Source: Chthonomonadaceae bacterium (GTDB lineage Bacteria > Armatimonadota > Chthonomonadetes > Chthonomonadales > Chthonomonadaceae). From it: DNA of 64,000 nucleotides. Position 1 is the first letter of the stretch. Each line of letters opens with the position of its first letter. Where the stretch lies: NCBI GenBank assembly GCA_027459665.1, contig DAIDHN010000008.1, positions 21,185 through 85,184 of the forward strand, written 5' to 3'. The notes below the pieces were generated by a model. The model had not been told where the DNA came from. It saw only the letters and a program-made list of their open reading frames with translations, and ran no database searches. Of this stretch, positions 45,596 to 54,923 are shown one piece after another. A program made the translations under genes and the position numbers.

Positions 45596-45624
45596 AGTAT
45601 ACCCGTCGTATATGCAGGTGTCAA
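45596..45624 (-). promoter_or_regulatory. Sigma-70-type promoter of the rex-hem operon
   Basis: On the minus strand a perfect -35 TTGACA (45619-45624) and a -10 TATACT (45596-45601) are 17 bases apart. Transcription would start near 45589. Confidence 0.75.
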
Positions 45625-45842
45625 ATACGGCACAGGCAGAGAAATAGAAATATCAAGGCAATGATGCCGATGTAGTTTTTGACCCGAACGCTGTGCCTCT
45701 GCAGGCAGGCGGAGCAGAAGACTGCAAATGATAACCTGCCGAAAAAGATTCTGTATGAACGCGCGCTACACACACCGGGCTGTACTCTCTTTTGAAAAAA
45801 GTACTCTGCCTGCAGCATATGTTTGATGCCTGTTCGTATTTA

Positions 45843-45863
45843 ATATATCATTTGATATATAAT
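45843..45863 (+). promoter_or_regulatory. MarR-type operator palindrome over a -10 box
   Basis: ATATATCA-TT-TGATATAT (45843-45860) is a perfect dyad, and TATAAT (45858-45863) overlaps its right arm. The predicted start near 45870 is about four bases before the marR ATG, so the mRNA would be nearly leaderless. No good -35 box is seen. Confidence 0.55.
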
Positions 45864-45873
45864 AGCAAAATAT

Positions 45874-46347
45874 ATGAAACCAGATCCAAAACAGATTGCA
45901 CTCAGCCTGTGTGAGGCTGCCGTACCCATATTTGTTACGCTGAAAGAAGAGGTATCTTCCGAAAGCCCTTCGCTTACGCCCCATCCTGTGATAAAAGAAC
46001 TCACCTTCGCACAGCTGCGCATTCTTATGGCCATTGAGCATGGGCGCGATCAGGTAGGCAAGCTTGCGCGCGGCACCGGCATAGCCCAGCCTGCCATTTC
46101 GCGCACGGTAGACAACCTCATCAACCTGGGCTATATTGAGCGTACGCCGCACCCGGCCGATCGGAGGCAGATACTGCTGCGCCTTACAGCAATGGGAAGA
46201 GAAGCTGTTATACGTGTGAGGGAAAAGGCGGCAGAAGCCTATGTTGCGGCCATTCAAGCCCTGCCTCTAGAAGATCAGGTGAAGCTGGGCGAGGGGGTTT
46301 CTGTTTTGCTGCGCGTGATAGCGAATGCACGAAAGGACGAGCCATGA
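45874..46347 (+). CDS. MarR-family transcriptional regulator
   Basis: The 157-residue protein has the MarR winged helix: recognition region QVGKLARGTGIAQPAISRTVDNLINLGYIERTPHPADRRQILLRLT, with the DRR wing. It is first in an operon with an isochorismatase-like hydrolase (4-base overlap) and an MFS transporter. This is the usual arrangement for a repressor of an efflux or detoxification system that also controls itself. A perfect palindrome overlaps its -10 box. No ribosome-binding site is visible. Confidence 0.9.
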   Translation: MKPDPKQIALSLCEAAVPIFVTLKEEVSSESPSLTPHPVIKELTFAQLRILMAIEHGRDQVGKLARGTGIAQPAISRTVDNLINLGYIERTPHPADRRQILLRLTAMGREAVIRVREKAAEAYVAAIQALPLEDQVKLGEGVSVLLRVIANARKDEP

Positions 46348-46913
46348 AACTGGATAGCAGAACGACGGCAGTATTGACCCTGGATTTACAGACCGGCATC
46401 TTCGGGTTTCTCCCCGAATCGCTGCAAATTACCTCGAAGGCAGGCAGGGCGGTAGAATTTGCGAGAACGGCTGGCATGCAGGTTGTGCATGTTGGCCTCG
46501 GCTTTGCCCAAGGCCACCCTGAAATATCAGAGTTGAAGAATGGCTTTCACCGGGTAAAAGAAAAAAACCTGTTTGTGAAAGGCTCTGAGAGCGCACAGTT
46601 TCACGAGTCGGTCTACCAGCCCGGCGATCTGGTGGTGTACAAACAGCGCGTGGGAGCGTTTGCCGAAAATGAACTGCACCTCATTCTGCGTGCCCGCAAA
46701 ATAGAACATCTGGTGCTTATGGGGATCGCTACCAGCGGAATAGTGCTGTCTACGCTTCGCCGGGCTTTCGACCTCGACTATGACTGCACGGTGCTGAAGG
46801 ACGCCTGCTTTGATGACGATGCAGAGGTGCACAGGGTGCTTACAGAAAAAGTATTTACCAAGCAGGCATGCGTTATTACTGTAGAAGAATTTATACAGCA
46901 GCAGGGTGCATAG
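46344..46913 (+). CDS. Isochorismatase-like hydrolase lacking the catalytic Cys
   Basis: This 189-residue protein has the isochorismatase/cysteine-hydrolase fold. Asp14 (LTLDLQTGIF) and Lys100 (VVYKQRVGAF) of the catalytic triad are present. The nucleophile position in MGIATSGIVLSTLRRA is Ile133 rather than Cys. A similar TSG pattern occurs in other non-Cys members such as isochorismatases, which use water. It may hydrolyse a vinyl ether or amide, or act only as a binding protein. It is co-transcribed with marR and an efflux pump. Confidence 0.82.
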   Translation: MKLDSRTTAVLTLDLQTGIFGFLPESLQITSKAGRAVEFARTAGMQVVHVGLGFAQGHPEISELKNGFHRVKEKNLFVKGSESAQFHESVYQPGDLVVYKQRVGAFAENELHLILRARKIEHLVLMGIATSGIVLSTLRRAFDLDYDCTVLKDACFDDDAEVHRVLTEKVFTKQACVITVEEFIQQQGA

Positions 46914-46915
46914 CC

Positions 46916-48220
46916 ATGGCGGAATTTCAAAGCGCCAAGTCAGAATCAGAAAACGCCGGCCAGCCTGCCGATGTGCCGGCTCAACCCAGATCGGGCTGGC
47001 GAAACATGTTTTCGGCTCTGAAAAACCCGAATTACCGATACTTCTACAGCGGCCAGTCGGTGTCGCTCATTGGTACGTGGACCAGAACGGCCGCGCTGGC
47101 GTGGGTTACTTACAAGTTTACACACTCTGAGTTTTGGCTGGGCATAGTCTTCATGCTCAACTCGCTGCCCATCTTCCTGCTGGCCATCTACGCTGGAGCG
47201 CTTGCCGACCGGGCGCCAAAGATACTCATTTTCAAAGTGACCAGCTGGTTTTCACTTATATCGTCTCTTACGCTGTCGCTCATGCTTTTTCATGGGCCGG
47301 TACATGTGGCCTATCTCATGATATTCTCGGTACTCTGGGGCTTGTCTACCACCTTCGAAATGCCTGCACGCCAAACGCTTATGGTAGAACTGGTTGGCAA
47401 ATCTGATCTGGTAAACGCCATTGCGCTCAACAGTGCAATGGTCAACTCTACTCGTGTGATAGGCCCTGCTATAGGCGGCTTTCTGCTTGCCACCGTTGGG
47501 GCGCCGTGGTGCTTTCTTGTAGATGCGCTCAGCTACATTGCGGTGCTTTACGCGCTGCACTGCATAAAGCTGCCCGCCTCGCATTTCGAACGCAAACATG
47601 GCAGCCGTGGATGGAAATATACCCTGGAAGGCTTTCGATACATCAGAACCAACCCGGTAATATCTCAGGCTGTTTTGCTGCTCTCAGTTATGGGGCTGGG
47701 CGGCTGGGCGTATCAGTCTCAGCTTTCTGCTTTTGTGGTCAGGCAGCTGCACATGGGAGCAAGGGGCTACGGGTGGGTGCTGGCGGTGAATGGGTTAGGC
47801 GCATGTGCGGCAGCGCTGACGGTTGCTGCGCGGGGTGAACAAATAGTGCGCGTAAAAACTCTTTATATTGGCGCGCTGGTTTACGCTGTCAGCATCATTT
47901 TCTTTGGGGCCGCGCACCGTATACTTGCAGCAGCTCCGCTGCTGTTTATTGCAGGAGGAGGCGTTATTCTTTTTTACTCTATTGGAAACAGTATTATACA
48001 AACCGAGTCGCCAGACCATCTGAGGGGCCGTATTATGGGTATTTGGGCGCTTGTTTTTGGTGGCAGCCTGCCTGTCGGAACTTTTCTGATGGGTGTTATT
48101 GCACAGCAGATTGGCCCAGGCGCGGCCATGCAGATTGGCGGCACAGTGTGCGGGCTGTCGGCACTGGCCGTTTTTGCTTTTGGCAGATTTACCGGGCAGC
48201 AATCTAGAATACACAGGTGA
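46916..48220 (+). CDS. MFS transporter (EntS/MFS_3-like)
   Basis: The 434-residue protein has about 12 membrane helices after a polar N-terminus of about 40 residues. The pattern NPNYRYFYSGQSVSLIGTWTRTAALAWVTYKFTHSEFWLG is typical of the MFS_3 drug/siderophore exporters. The loop DRAPKILIFK matches the MFS loop 2-3 motif. It likely exports a small molecule under control of the upstream MarR regulator. Start at ATG 46916, two bases after the previous stop. Confidence 0.87.
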   Translation: MAEFQSAKSESENAGQPADVPAQPRSGWRNMFSALKNPNYRYFYSGQSVSLIGTWTRTAALAWVTYKFTHSEFWLGIVFMLNSLPIFLLAIYAGALADRAPKILIFKVTSWFSLISSLTLSLMLFHGPVHVAYLMIFSVLWGLSTTFEMPARQTLMVELVGKSDLVNAIALNSAMVNSTRVIGPAIGGFLLATVGAPWCFLVDALSYIAVLYALHCIKLPASHFERKHGSRGWKYTLEGFRYIRTNPVISQAVLLLSVMGLGGWAYQSQLSAFVVRQLHMGARGYGWVLAVNGLGACAAALTVAARGEQIVRVKTLYIGALVYAVSIIFFGAAHRILAAAPLLFIAGGGVILFYSIGNSIIQTESPDHLRGRIMGIWALVFGGSLPVGTFLMGVIAQQIGPGAAMQIGGTVCGLSALAVFAFGRFTGQQSRIHR

Positions 48221-48355
48221 AGCAGGAGGGCTTAACCACTTTACATCACTACTGCCCCAGGTGCGGTTACATATTCACTGCCGTTTGCGTCAATAATATC
48301 AGTACAGATCATGGGAGATTTGATAAACGGAACCGGTACAGAAATGGGGGAGACC

Positions 48356-49807
48356 ATGAACAGAAGCGATAGAGAAGAACTGGAAAAATGGATAGAGATT
48401 ATTGTTGAGAAGGCGGCAGGATATGGGCTGGATTTCTACCCCACCCATTTTGAGGTGGTGCCCGACTATATTATTTACGAACTGGGCAGCTACGGCCTGC
48501 CTGCGCGGTTTTCGCATTGGACTTTTGGGCGGGACTATCACCAGCAGAAAACCATGTACGAGTATGGGATGTCTAAAATATATGAGATTGTGTTCAACAC
48601 AGACCCCTGCCAGGCTTTTTTAATGGATGGCAACTCTATGCTGGCCCACAAGTTTGTGGTTGCCCATGTACTGGGGCACAATGATTTTTTCAAAAACAAT
48701 CTCTATTTTGAACACACCGACCGGCGGATGATAGAAAAAGTGCGCCTGCATGCAAACCGCATTCGCCGTTATGAGGAAGAGTTTGGCCCGCAGGCAGTAG
48801 AAGATTTTTTAGATGCCGCACTTTCTATAGAGTATCATTTTGATACCGGCCTCACCACTGCATTCCGCCGTAAAAAACCTGCCGGCGAAGACGAAAAACC
48901 AGAGCGTACAGGGCCATCACGCACAGAATTTGATGACCTGTGGAATATGCAGCAGCCTTCACAGCCTCCGGCAGAGCATCGTCCTGCCCGCATACCAGCC
49001 GAACCAGACCGTGATTTACTGGGTTTTCTGCGAGACTATGCGCCAGACCTGGCGCGCTGGCAGCGCGACATTTTGAATATGGTGCGCGAGGAAATGATTT
49101 ATTTTATCCCGCAGATGCGCACAAAAATCATGAATGAAGGCTGGGCCTCATTCTGGCATGAACGCATTCTAACCGACCTGGAACTGACTCCGCAGGAGCA
49201 CCTGGAATTTCGACGCCTGCACTCTTCGGTGCTTTCTCCTGGCTCGCGCATGTCTATCAACCCCTACTATGTGGGCTACAACATGTTTCACGACATAGAA
49301 TGCCGCTGGAATGGAGAACCCGACCCTGACATAGAGGAAACCAACTGGCGGGGTGAGCCGATTGCACGTGCTGCCGGGGAGGGAATAAAAAAGATTTTTG
49401 AAGTGCGGCGCGAAGACAACGATGTCGCGTTTTTGCGCAAATACCTTACCGGCGGATTGGTGAAGAGGCTTGATATGTACACCTACCGCAAAGAAGAGGT
49501 GGACGGCGAGCAGGTGTGGCGTGTGCAGGACACCGACTGGCGCAAGGTGCGTGATACCATGCTGGCAGGCATGACCAATTTTGGCATACCCGTGATAGAA
49601 GTGGAAGACGGCGATTATCGGCTGCGGGGCGAGCTGCTGCTGTCGCATGCCTACGATGGCAAAGCCCTGGATATGGACTACACTGCCCGCACCATGCGGT
49701 ACATTCAATCTATCTGGAAGCGCCCGGTGGCGCTGCGCACCGTGCTGGAAGAGAGGAACGTTTTGCTGATACATGACGGGCAGGAACTGCAGAAAGAAGA
49801 GCTGTAG
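48356..49807 (+). CDS. SpoVR-family protein
   Basis: This 483-residue protein belongs to the SpoVR/YcgB family: DFYPTHFEVVPDYIIYELGSYGLPARFSHWTFGR, then MDGNSMLAHKFVVAHVLGHNDFFKNN, and NPYYVGYNMFHDIECRWNGEPDP. In Bacillus it affects spore cortex formation. In Gram-negatives it goes with the PrkA kinase and YeaH, neither of which is present here. The ATG at 48356 follows GGGGGAG. It lies one base before a YkgJ-like gene. Confidence 0.93.
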   Translation: MNRSDREELEKWIEIIVEKAAGYGLDFYPTHFEVVPDYIIYELGSYGLPARFSHWTFGRDYHQQKTMYEYGMSKIYEIVFNTDPCQAFLMDGNSMLAHKFVVAHVLGHNDFFKNNLYFEHTDRRMIEKVRLHANRIRRYEEEFGPQAVEDFLDAALSIEYHFDTGLTTAFRRKKPAGEDEKPERTGPSRTEFDDLWNMQQPSQPPAEHRPARIPAEPDRDLLGFLRDYAPDLARWQRDILNMVREEMIYFIPQMRTKIMNEGWASFWHERILTDLELTPQEHLEFRRLHSSVLSPGSRMSINPYYVGYNMFHDIECRWNGEPDPDIEETNWRGEPIARAAGEGIKKIFEVRREDNDVAFLRKYLTGGLVKRLDMYTYRKEEVDGEQVWRVQDTDWRKVRDTMLAGMTNFGIPVIEVEDGDYRLRGELLLSHAYDGKALDMDYTARTMRYIQSIWKRPVALRTVLEERNVLLIHDGQELQKEEL

Positions 49808-49808
49808 C

Positions 49809-50300
49809 ATGCTGCCAGAACTGCCCGAAGCGGCTGCCAGGCAAATGAGCCTGGGCCTTTGCAGCGGCTGTACCGCCTGCAGCATGAAATGTGCAGGAGA
49901 TGTGGCCTGTTCACAGCCTGAATGGCAGGCCATAGAGCGCTACCTGCAAACTCTGCCGCCCTCTGAGAAACAGCAGATTCTGAATGTGTTGCAGCAGGAC
50001 AAAACAGAGTCGCTGGCAGAAGGGGAAGAGACAACGCTCTGCCGTTTTCTGAACATGCAAACGCGGCTTTGCTCTATCTACCCAGTGCGGCCGCGCATAT
50101 GCCGGCTGCTGGGGCATGTAGAATGGCTTCCCTGCCCCATTCAGCGCATACCGCGTACGCTGACCATGCAGCAGGCACTGCCTCTGCTTGCCGAAACCGC
50201 CCCGTATCTGCGCAAAACACTGGCCGAATGGGTGCAGCAAAGCCCCCTTTGCACAGACGCACCGCAGGCTTTTTTGCAAACAGGGGTAAAGGAGGAATAA
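49809..50300 (+). CDS. YkgJ-like Cys-cluster (zinc/iron-chelating) protein
   Basis: The 163-residue protein has an N-terminal cluster of five Cys (LCSGCTACSMKCAGDVAC) and a downstream TLCRFLNMQTRLCSIYPVRPRICR. These match the CxxC...C and CxIYxxRPxxCR motifs of the YkgJ/UPF0153 family, thought to bind zinc or an Fe-S cluster. It is separated from spoVR by one base, so both are translated from one mRNA. Role unknown. Confidence 0.8.
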   Translation: MLPELPEAAARQMSLGLCSGCTACSMKCAGDVACSQPEWQAIERYLQTLPPSEKQQILNVLQQDKTESLAEGEETTLCRFLNMQTRLCSIYPVRPRICRLLGHVEWLPCPIQRIPRTLTMQQALPLLAETAPYLRKTLAEWVQQSPLCTDAPQAFLQTGVKEE

Positions 50301-50362
50301 TCTGCCGCAGCAGGAATTGTGGAACAGTGTATCTTACCAAATCTGAACGGGAGATAAGAGAG

Positions 50363-53335
50363 ATGCCTGTTTCCACTCGATGCCTGTTTTTGCTGGCCGC
50401 GCTGATGCTGCCTGCAGGGTGCCAGGGGCAAACCCTTTCCTATTCCTTTCTGCAGGGGCAGGAGGGCTGGCAGCTGCGCGGAAACGGCAGGCAGACGCAG
50501 CAGGGGCTGGCAGTAGAGGGGTCTGGCAGCGACTCGGCATATTGGATGCGGACGGTTGTGCTGAAGCCTCATCAGCTGTACCACATTACTTTTAGCGCCC
50601 GCACGCAAAATGCACAGGGCGGGGTAATTACCGGCGGCGCCAATTTTGTTAACCACGATTTTCCCATTTCTGCTGCCTGGCAAACGTACTCATTCTATTG
50701 CACCACGCCGCGGCAGGCAGGCGTTTTTCAGCTGCGCATGGGGGCATGGCATGTGCAGGGAGAGACACTGTTTCGCAATTATCGCATTGCACCGGCGCTG
50801 CCTTTGCTGCGCAGCACGCGCAGCGGGCCGCTGTTGGGGCCGGGCGAGCAGATTGATAAAAACCAGTACCGCTTTGATGCGCCGTTTTATACCCGCTATA
50901 CCAACTACTCAAGAGTGCTGCACTCTTTTGATGCCCTGTTCAATACCGACCGCTGGGTGTTTACAAAAAGCAGCAGCGTAGAGTACCGCCTTGCCCCCGG
51001 AAACCTGACACAGACTGCTGCGCGCCTGAGCGTGAATGTGAACTACTGTACAGATGCCGCACTCAATGCGGCTGTCAGCACAGATGGACGACACTGGACA
51101 AAGCTGGGAAGGATGGATAAACAGGGAAGACAGCAGTACATACTGCCTGCCCAGCTGTTTCCAGCCCGGGCAGTGTACGTTCGCATTGCCATGGCGCACG
51201 GGTATAGGGGCATGGCGCAAACAGACAGCATACTCTATACTGCCTCTCTGCGCCGCAGCTGCATGCTTTCTACAGCAGGCGAAAATGCCCTGCATATAGA
51301 AACCTGCAGCCCGGGGCTGCAGGCGGAAGCATCGGAATCTGCTGTCGATTTCGACCCCACGCATGATACACTGCAGCTTCTGCTTACCTCAAGGCAAAAA
51401 CTGGCAAGCCGTACGGCTCTGCTGGCTGCCCAAAGCGGTTCAAAAACCGTACGCCTGCGGGTGCATGGCGTGGCGCAGAAAGCAGGCGGCATGCTGTTTC
51501 GTTTTCCGCCCCCTCTGCCAGGCTTTGCCGGCAGGGTGCGCTGCTCGATTTACTGGAAGGGCAGCGGACTCGGTTTTTCCGCCTCGCTTGTACGCACCAT
51601 TCCCCAGTTGTTCAATGCACGCTACGGTCATTTGCTGCAGCGCAGCGCAGCTGGCGCTTTCTGGTGGTGCGGGTCTACACGCAATATTGCTCTGCTGCGG
51701 CCTGCGCCCGCCCGGTCTGCCCCGCTGCAGCTGGAGGCTGCCCGGCAGGAAAGAAGAGCGGTGCAGCTCTCATTTTGCCCAGCTGCCTCTGTTGGCCCTC
51801 TGCAGGTAAAAGTGAGCGCATTTCGAGGCGCCAATGGGGCCGGCATTGCCGCTTCTGCGCTGCGCATACGCCAGGTGTGTTATGTGCAGGTTTCAGAGCC
51901 TACCGATTCTGCAGGTGCAACAGGGCGTTTTCCAGACCCGCTTCCCCTGCTTAAGGGGATGTGGAAGCCTGCAGCAGGGCGCAACAACCCGCTCTGGCTG
52001 CAAATTACTGTGCCCCGCAATGCGGCAGCAGGAGAGTATCATGCTCTTCTCAAATTTGCAGGCAGGCACTTTTACGCCGAAATACCTCTTGCACTGCACG
52101 TGTTTGCATTCAGGCTGCCGCGTGTGCCTGCCCTTCGGTCTGCCATAGGCATTTCGGCGATGATTAACCGATACCAGAACCTAACCACCCTGCAGCAGAA
52201 GCAGCAGGTGTGGAACAGGTATATGCTGGCATTTGCACGCAACCGCCTTTCGCCATACGACCCCATGGCGCTGGCGCCCTACAGCATGCAGGTGGTTCGG
52301 AATGCAGAGGGCAGGGCAGCGCTGCATCTGAATTTCAGTCAGTTCGACCACGCTGCGCACCAGTATCTTGACGGCCTGGGTTTTACTTCTTTCGTGCTGC
52401 AGATGAGCGGGCTTCCCTATGCGGTGCAAAATGGCATACACCCCGGCGAAATAGGAGGCTATGCCGCAGATTCACCGCAGTACAAGGCGCTTATGCAGCA
52501 GTATGGCAGGCAGCTGCAGCAGCATTTGCAACAGCACGGCTGGCTTTCGAGGGCGATTGTCTATCCGTACGATGAGCCTCAGGAGAGCGCATTTCCCCTC
52601 ATGCGGCTTGGTTTGGGAGAGGTGCATGCAGTTGCACCGAAGCTGCACCGCATACTGACTGTGCGCATTACCCGCCAGCTCAACGGGTTTGTAGACATAT
52701 GGTGCCCGCTTTCGCCCAACTATTCTCCTGCCGCCGCCCGCACCCAGCGCAGCGAGGGCAGGCAAACCTGGTGGTACATATGCACGGTGCCAAAAACCCC
52801 CTATGCAGGCTACTTTATAGACCATTCGGCCATTGAGCCGCGCATGTGGCTCTGGCAGACCTGGAAGTATGGCGTACAGGGCATTCTTATCTGGTCTGCT
52901 ACCTACTGGAACAGCCCGCAAACCACGGTGGGCGTGCAAAACCCGTGGAAAGACGCCATGAGCTACGTAGACGGGGGGTCGGGGGGATGGGGCAACGGGG
53001 ACGGCAGACTGCTGTACCCACCCAACCGGCACCCCAACAGAAACCAGACAGAGCCAATTTTGCAGGGGCCGGTGCCCTCTTTGCGATGGGAGATGCTGGG
53101 GGAGGGGGTGGAAGACTGGCAGTACTTTTATTTGCTGCAGGGGCTGGTGGAAAAGGCGGCGGCGCTGCACATAAATTCGGCACTGCTGCAGAAATGCTCA
53201 AATCTGCTGCAGATACCTGCAAGTATCTGCAGCGACATGACGCATTTTACCAGCCATCCTTCTCTGCTGCATGCCTACCGCCTGCATCTGGCCGAGGCAG
53301 TAGAGGCTTTGCAGGCCGCCGAAGCCAGGCATTGA
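50363..53335 (+). CDS. DUF4091 / GH123-like lipoprotein
   Basis: This 990-residue protein has a lipoprotein signal with lipobox LPAGC (Cys20). An N-terminal carbohydrate-binding-like beta-sandwich follows (about 25-160), then further beta domains and a C-terminal TIM-barrel DUF4091 domain. The barrel shows IVYPYDEPQESAFP (the DE pair is in the position of the GH123 acid site) and LRWEMLGEGVEDWQYFYLLQ, the common end of DUF4091. It probably acts on glycans at the cell surface. The ATG at 50363 follows GGGAGATAAG; the open frame before it overlaps the YkgJ-like gene and is not coding. Confidence 0.85.
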   Translation: MPVSTRCLFLLAALMLPAGCQGQTLSYSFLQGQEGWQLRGNGRQTQQGLAVEGSGSDSAYWMRTVVLKPHQLYHITFSARTQNAQGGVITGGANFVNHDFPISAAWQTYSFYCTTPRQAGVFQLRMGAWHVQGETLFRNYRIAPALPLLRSTRSGPLLGPGEQIDKNQYRFDAPFYTRYTNYSRVLHSFDALFNTDRWVFTKSSSVEYRLAPGNLTQTAARLSVNVNYCTDAALNAAVSTDGRHWTKLGRMDKQGRQQYILPAQLFPARAVYVRIAMAHGYRGMAQTDSILYTASLRRSCMLSTAGENALHIETCSPGLQAEASESAVDFDPTHDTLQLLLTSRQKLASRTALLAAQSGSKTVRLRVHGVAQKAGGMLFRFPPPLPGFAGRVRCSIYWKGSGLGFSASLVRTIPQLFNARYGHLLQRSAAGAFWWCGSTRNIALLRPAPARSAPLQLEAARQERRAVQLSFCPAASVGPLQVKVSAFRGANGAGIAASALRIRQVCYVQVSEPTDSAGATGRFPDPLPLLKGMWKPAAGRNNPLWLQITVPRNAAAGEYHALLKFAGRHFYAEIPLALHVFAFRLPRVPALRSAIGISAMINRYQNLTTLQQKQQVWNRYMLAFARNRLSPYDPMALAPYSMQVVRNAEGRAALHLNFSQFDHAAHQYLDGLGFTSFVLQMSGLPYAVQNGIHPGEIGGYAADSPQYKALMQQYGRQLQQHLQQHGWLSRAIVYPYDEPQESAFPLMRLGLGEVHAVAPKLHRILTVRITRQLNGFVDIWCPLSPNYSPAAARTQRSEGRQTWWYICTVPKTPYAGYFIDHSAIEPRMWLWQTWKYGVQGILIWSATYWNSPQTTVGVQNPWKDAMSYVDGGSGGWGNGDGRLLYPPNRHPNRNQTEPILQGPVPSLRWEMLGEGVEDWQYFYLLQGLVEKAAALHINSALLQKCSNLLQIPASICSDMTHFTSHPSLLHAYRLHLAEAVEALQAAEARH

Positions 53336-53354
53336 AGCGATATGCAGACTTTTA

Positions 53355-54806
53355 CTAAACCGCCGCGCCGCGGGCAGCGCCTGCATACCTGCTGCCATGC
53401 GCTGTTTCCCAGCACCGCTTTGCAGAGGGTAGCAGCTTGCCCGGGTTGCACAGCTCATTCTGATTGAATACGGCTTTTATGCGTTCCATCAGGGCCAGGT
53501 CGTCTGGCGAAAACAGCACGGGCATTACCTCCAGCTTTTCTATGCCAATGCCATGTTCGCCTGTGATAGACCCCCCCATTTCTACACAAAGCCGCAGTAT
53601 CTCATCGCCTGCTTTCAGCACGGCTTCCAGCTGCTGCAGATTGTTTTCATCATACATCAGGTTGGGATGCAGGTTGCCGTCGCCGGCATGAAACACATTG
53701 CCTGCCTGTATGCCGTAGCGCTCTGTAATTTCGCGCACCCTCTGCAGCGCTTCGGGCAGTTTTGTGCGCGGAATTACCCCGTCGTGAGTAATCATAGAGA
53801 GGCCCAGCCGACCTAAAGCGCCAAAAGACTGCTTGCGTGCTTTCCAGAGCAGCGCCCGCTCTTTTTCCGAGGCGGCGGTGCGCACCTCTCTTGCGCCGTT
53901 TTGCAGCGCGAGGCTTTTTGCACGTTCTGCCTCTGTGTCAAGCCCTGCTTCCAGCCCATCTACCTCAATGATCAGTACTGCCTGTGCATCATCAGGAAAA
54001 CCGAGGTGAAATGCCGCCTCGCACGCGCGAATAATCAGGGTGTCTATCATTTCCAGTGCGGCAGGAAGCAGGCCGTTTGCAATCAGTGCAGAAACAGTGC
54101 GTGTGCAGGCATCTGCACTGTCAAAAATAGCCAGCAGCGTTCGCACCGCACGGGGCAGGGGGGTAAGGCGCACTGTTACCTCTGTTACCAGCCCGGTAGT
54201 TCCTTCTGAGCCGACAATCAGCCCAATCAGGTCGTAGCCGGGCAGGTCTTCCGCCTTGCCGCCCAGCTCCATAATTTCACCGTCTGGCAGTACAATGGTC
54301 AGCCCTGTAACGTGGTTGGTAGTCACTCCATATTTCAGGGTATGCGGGCCGCCGGCGTTTTCGGCCACATTGCCTCCCACGGTGCAGGCGCCCTGGCTGG
54401 AAGGGTCGGGGGCATAATGCAGCCCATAGGGTTTTGCGGCTTTTGTGAGATAGGTGTTTACCACGCCTGCCTGCGCCCTCAGGCGGCGGTTGGGTACATC
54501 CACTTCTAGAATTCGGTTGAGGCGGGTGGTGCTGATAATTACCCCGCCGCACAAGGGGGTAGCGCCGCCCGAAAGACCTGTGCCGCTGCCGCGGGGCAGA
54601 AATGGCACATTGAGGCGGTTGCACAGGCGCACCACTTCGCTGACCTGCTGAGTGTTTTGCGGTAAAATAACAGCATCGGGGGCATGTTTTTCAGGGGCAT
54701 ACCCATCGCAGTCATAGGCGCGCATTGCAGCCGGGTCGGTAAGCACAGCCTCTGCGCCTGCAATGGCTCGCAGCCCCTGCAGCAACTCTTTGTTTCCAGA
54801 TTCCAT
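53355..54806 (-). CDS. GlcD-type FAD-linked oxidase (glycolate/D-lactate dehydrogenase)
   Basis: This 483-residue flavoenzyme has the FAD-binding PCMH signature VPFLPRGSGTGLSGGATPLCGGVIIS and the C-terminal GDGNLHPNLMYD ... GGSITGEHGIGIEK metal/substrate region. This fits GlcD or D-lactate dehydrogenase. No glcE or glcF is adjacent, so the electron acceptor and substrate are open. The ATG at 54806 is preceded by AAAGGGGA at the right distance. It converges on the DUF4091 lipoprotein gene. Confidence 0.9.
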   Translation of the reverse strand: MESGNKELLQGLRAIAGAEAVLTDPAAMRAYDCDGYAPEKHAPDAVILPQNTQQVSEVVRLCNRLNVPFLPRGSGTGLSGGATPLCGGVIISTTRLNRILEVDVPNRRLRAQAGVVNTYLTKAAKPYGLHYAPDPSSQGACTVGGNVAENAGGPHTLKYGVTTNHVTGLTIVLPDGEIMELGGKAEDLPGYDLIGLIVGSEGTTGLVTEVTVRLTPLPRAVRTLLAIFDSADACTRTVSALIANGLLPAALEMIDTLIIRACEAAFHLGFPDDAQAVLIIEVDGLEAGLDTEAERAKSLALQNGAREVRTAASEKERALLWKARKQSFGALGRLGLSMITHDGVIPRTKLPEALQRVREITERYGIQAGNVFHAGDGNLHPNLMYDENNLQQLEAVLKAGDEILRLCVEMGGSITGEHGIGIEKLEVMPVLFSPDDLALMERIKAVFNQNELCNPGKLLPSAKRCWETAHGSRYAGAARGAAV

Positions 54807-54923
54807 GTACATTCCCCTTTGTTGCAGTACTGGGTTATTATGGCACAATGAAGCGGCGGCCTGCCTGAAAACCGGGCGCTGCCTGCCGAAACAATGAATG
54901 TTTTACATGAGGAGTAACAGGCA

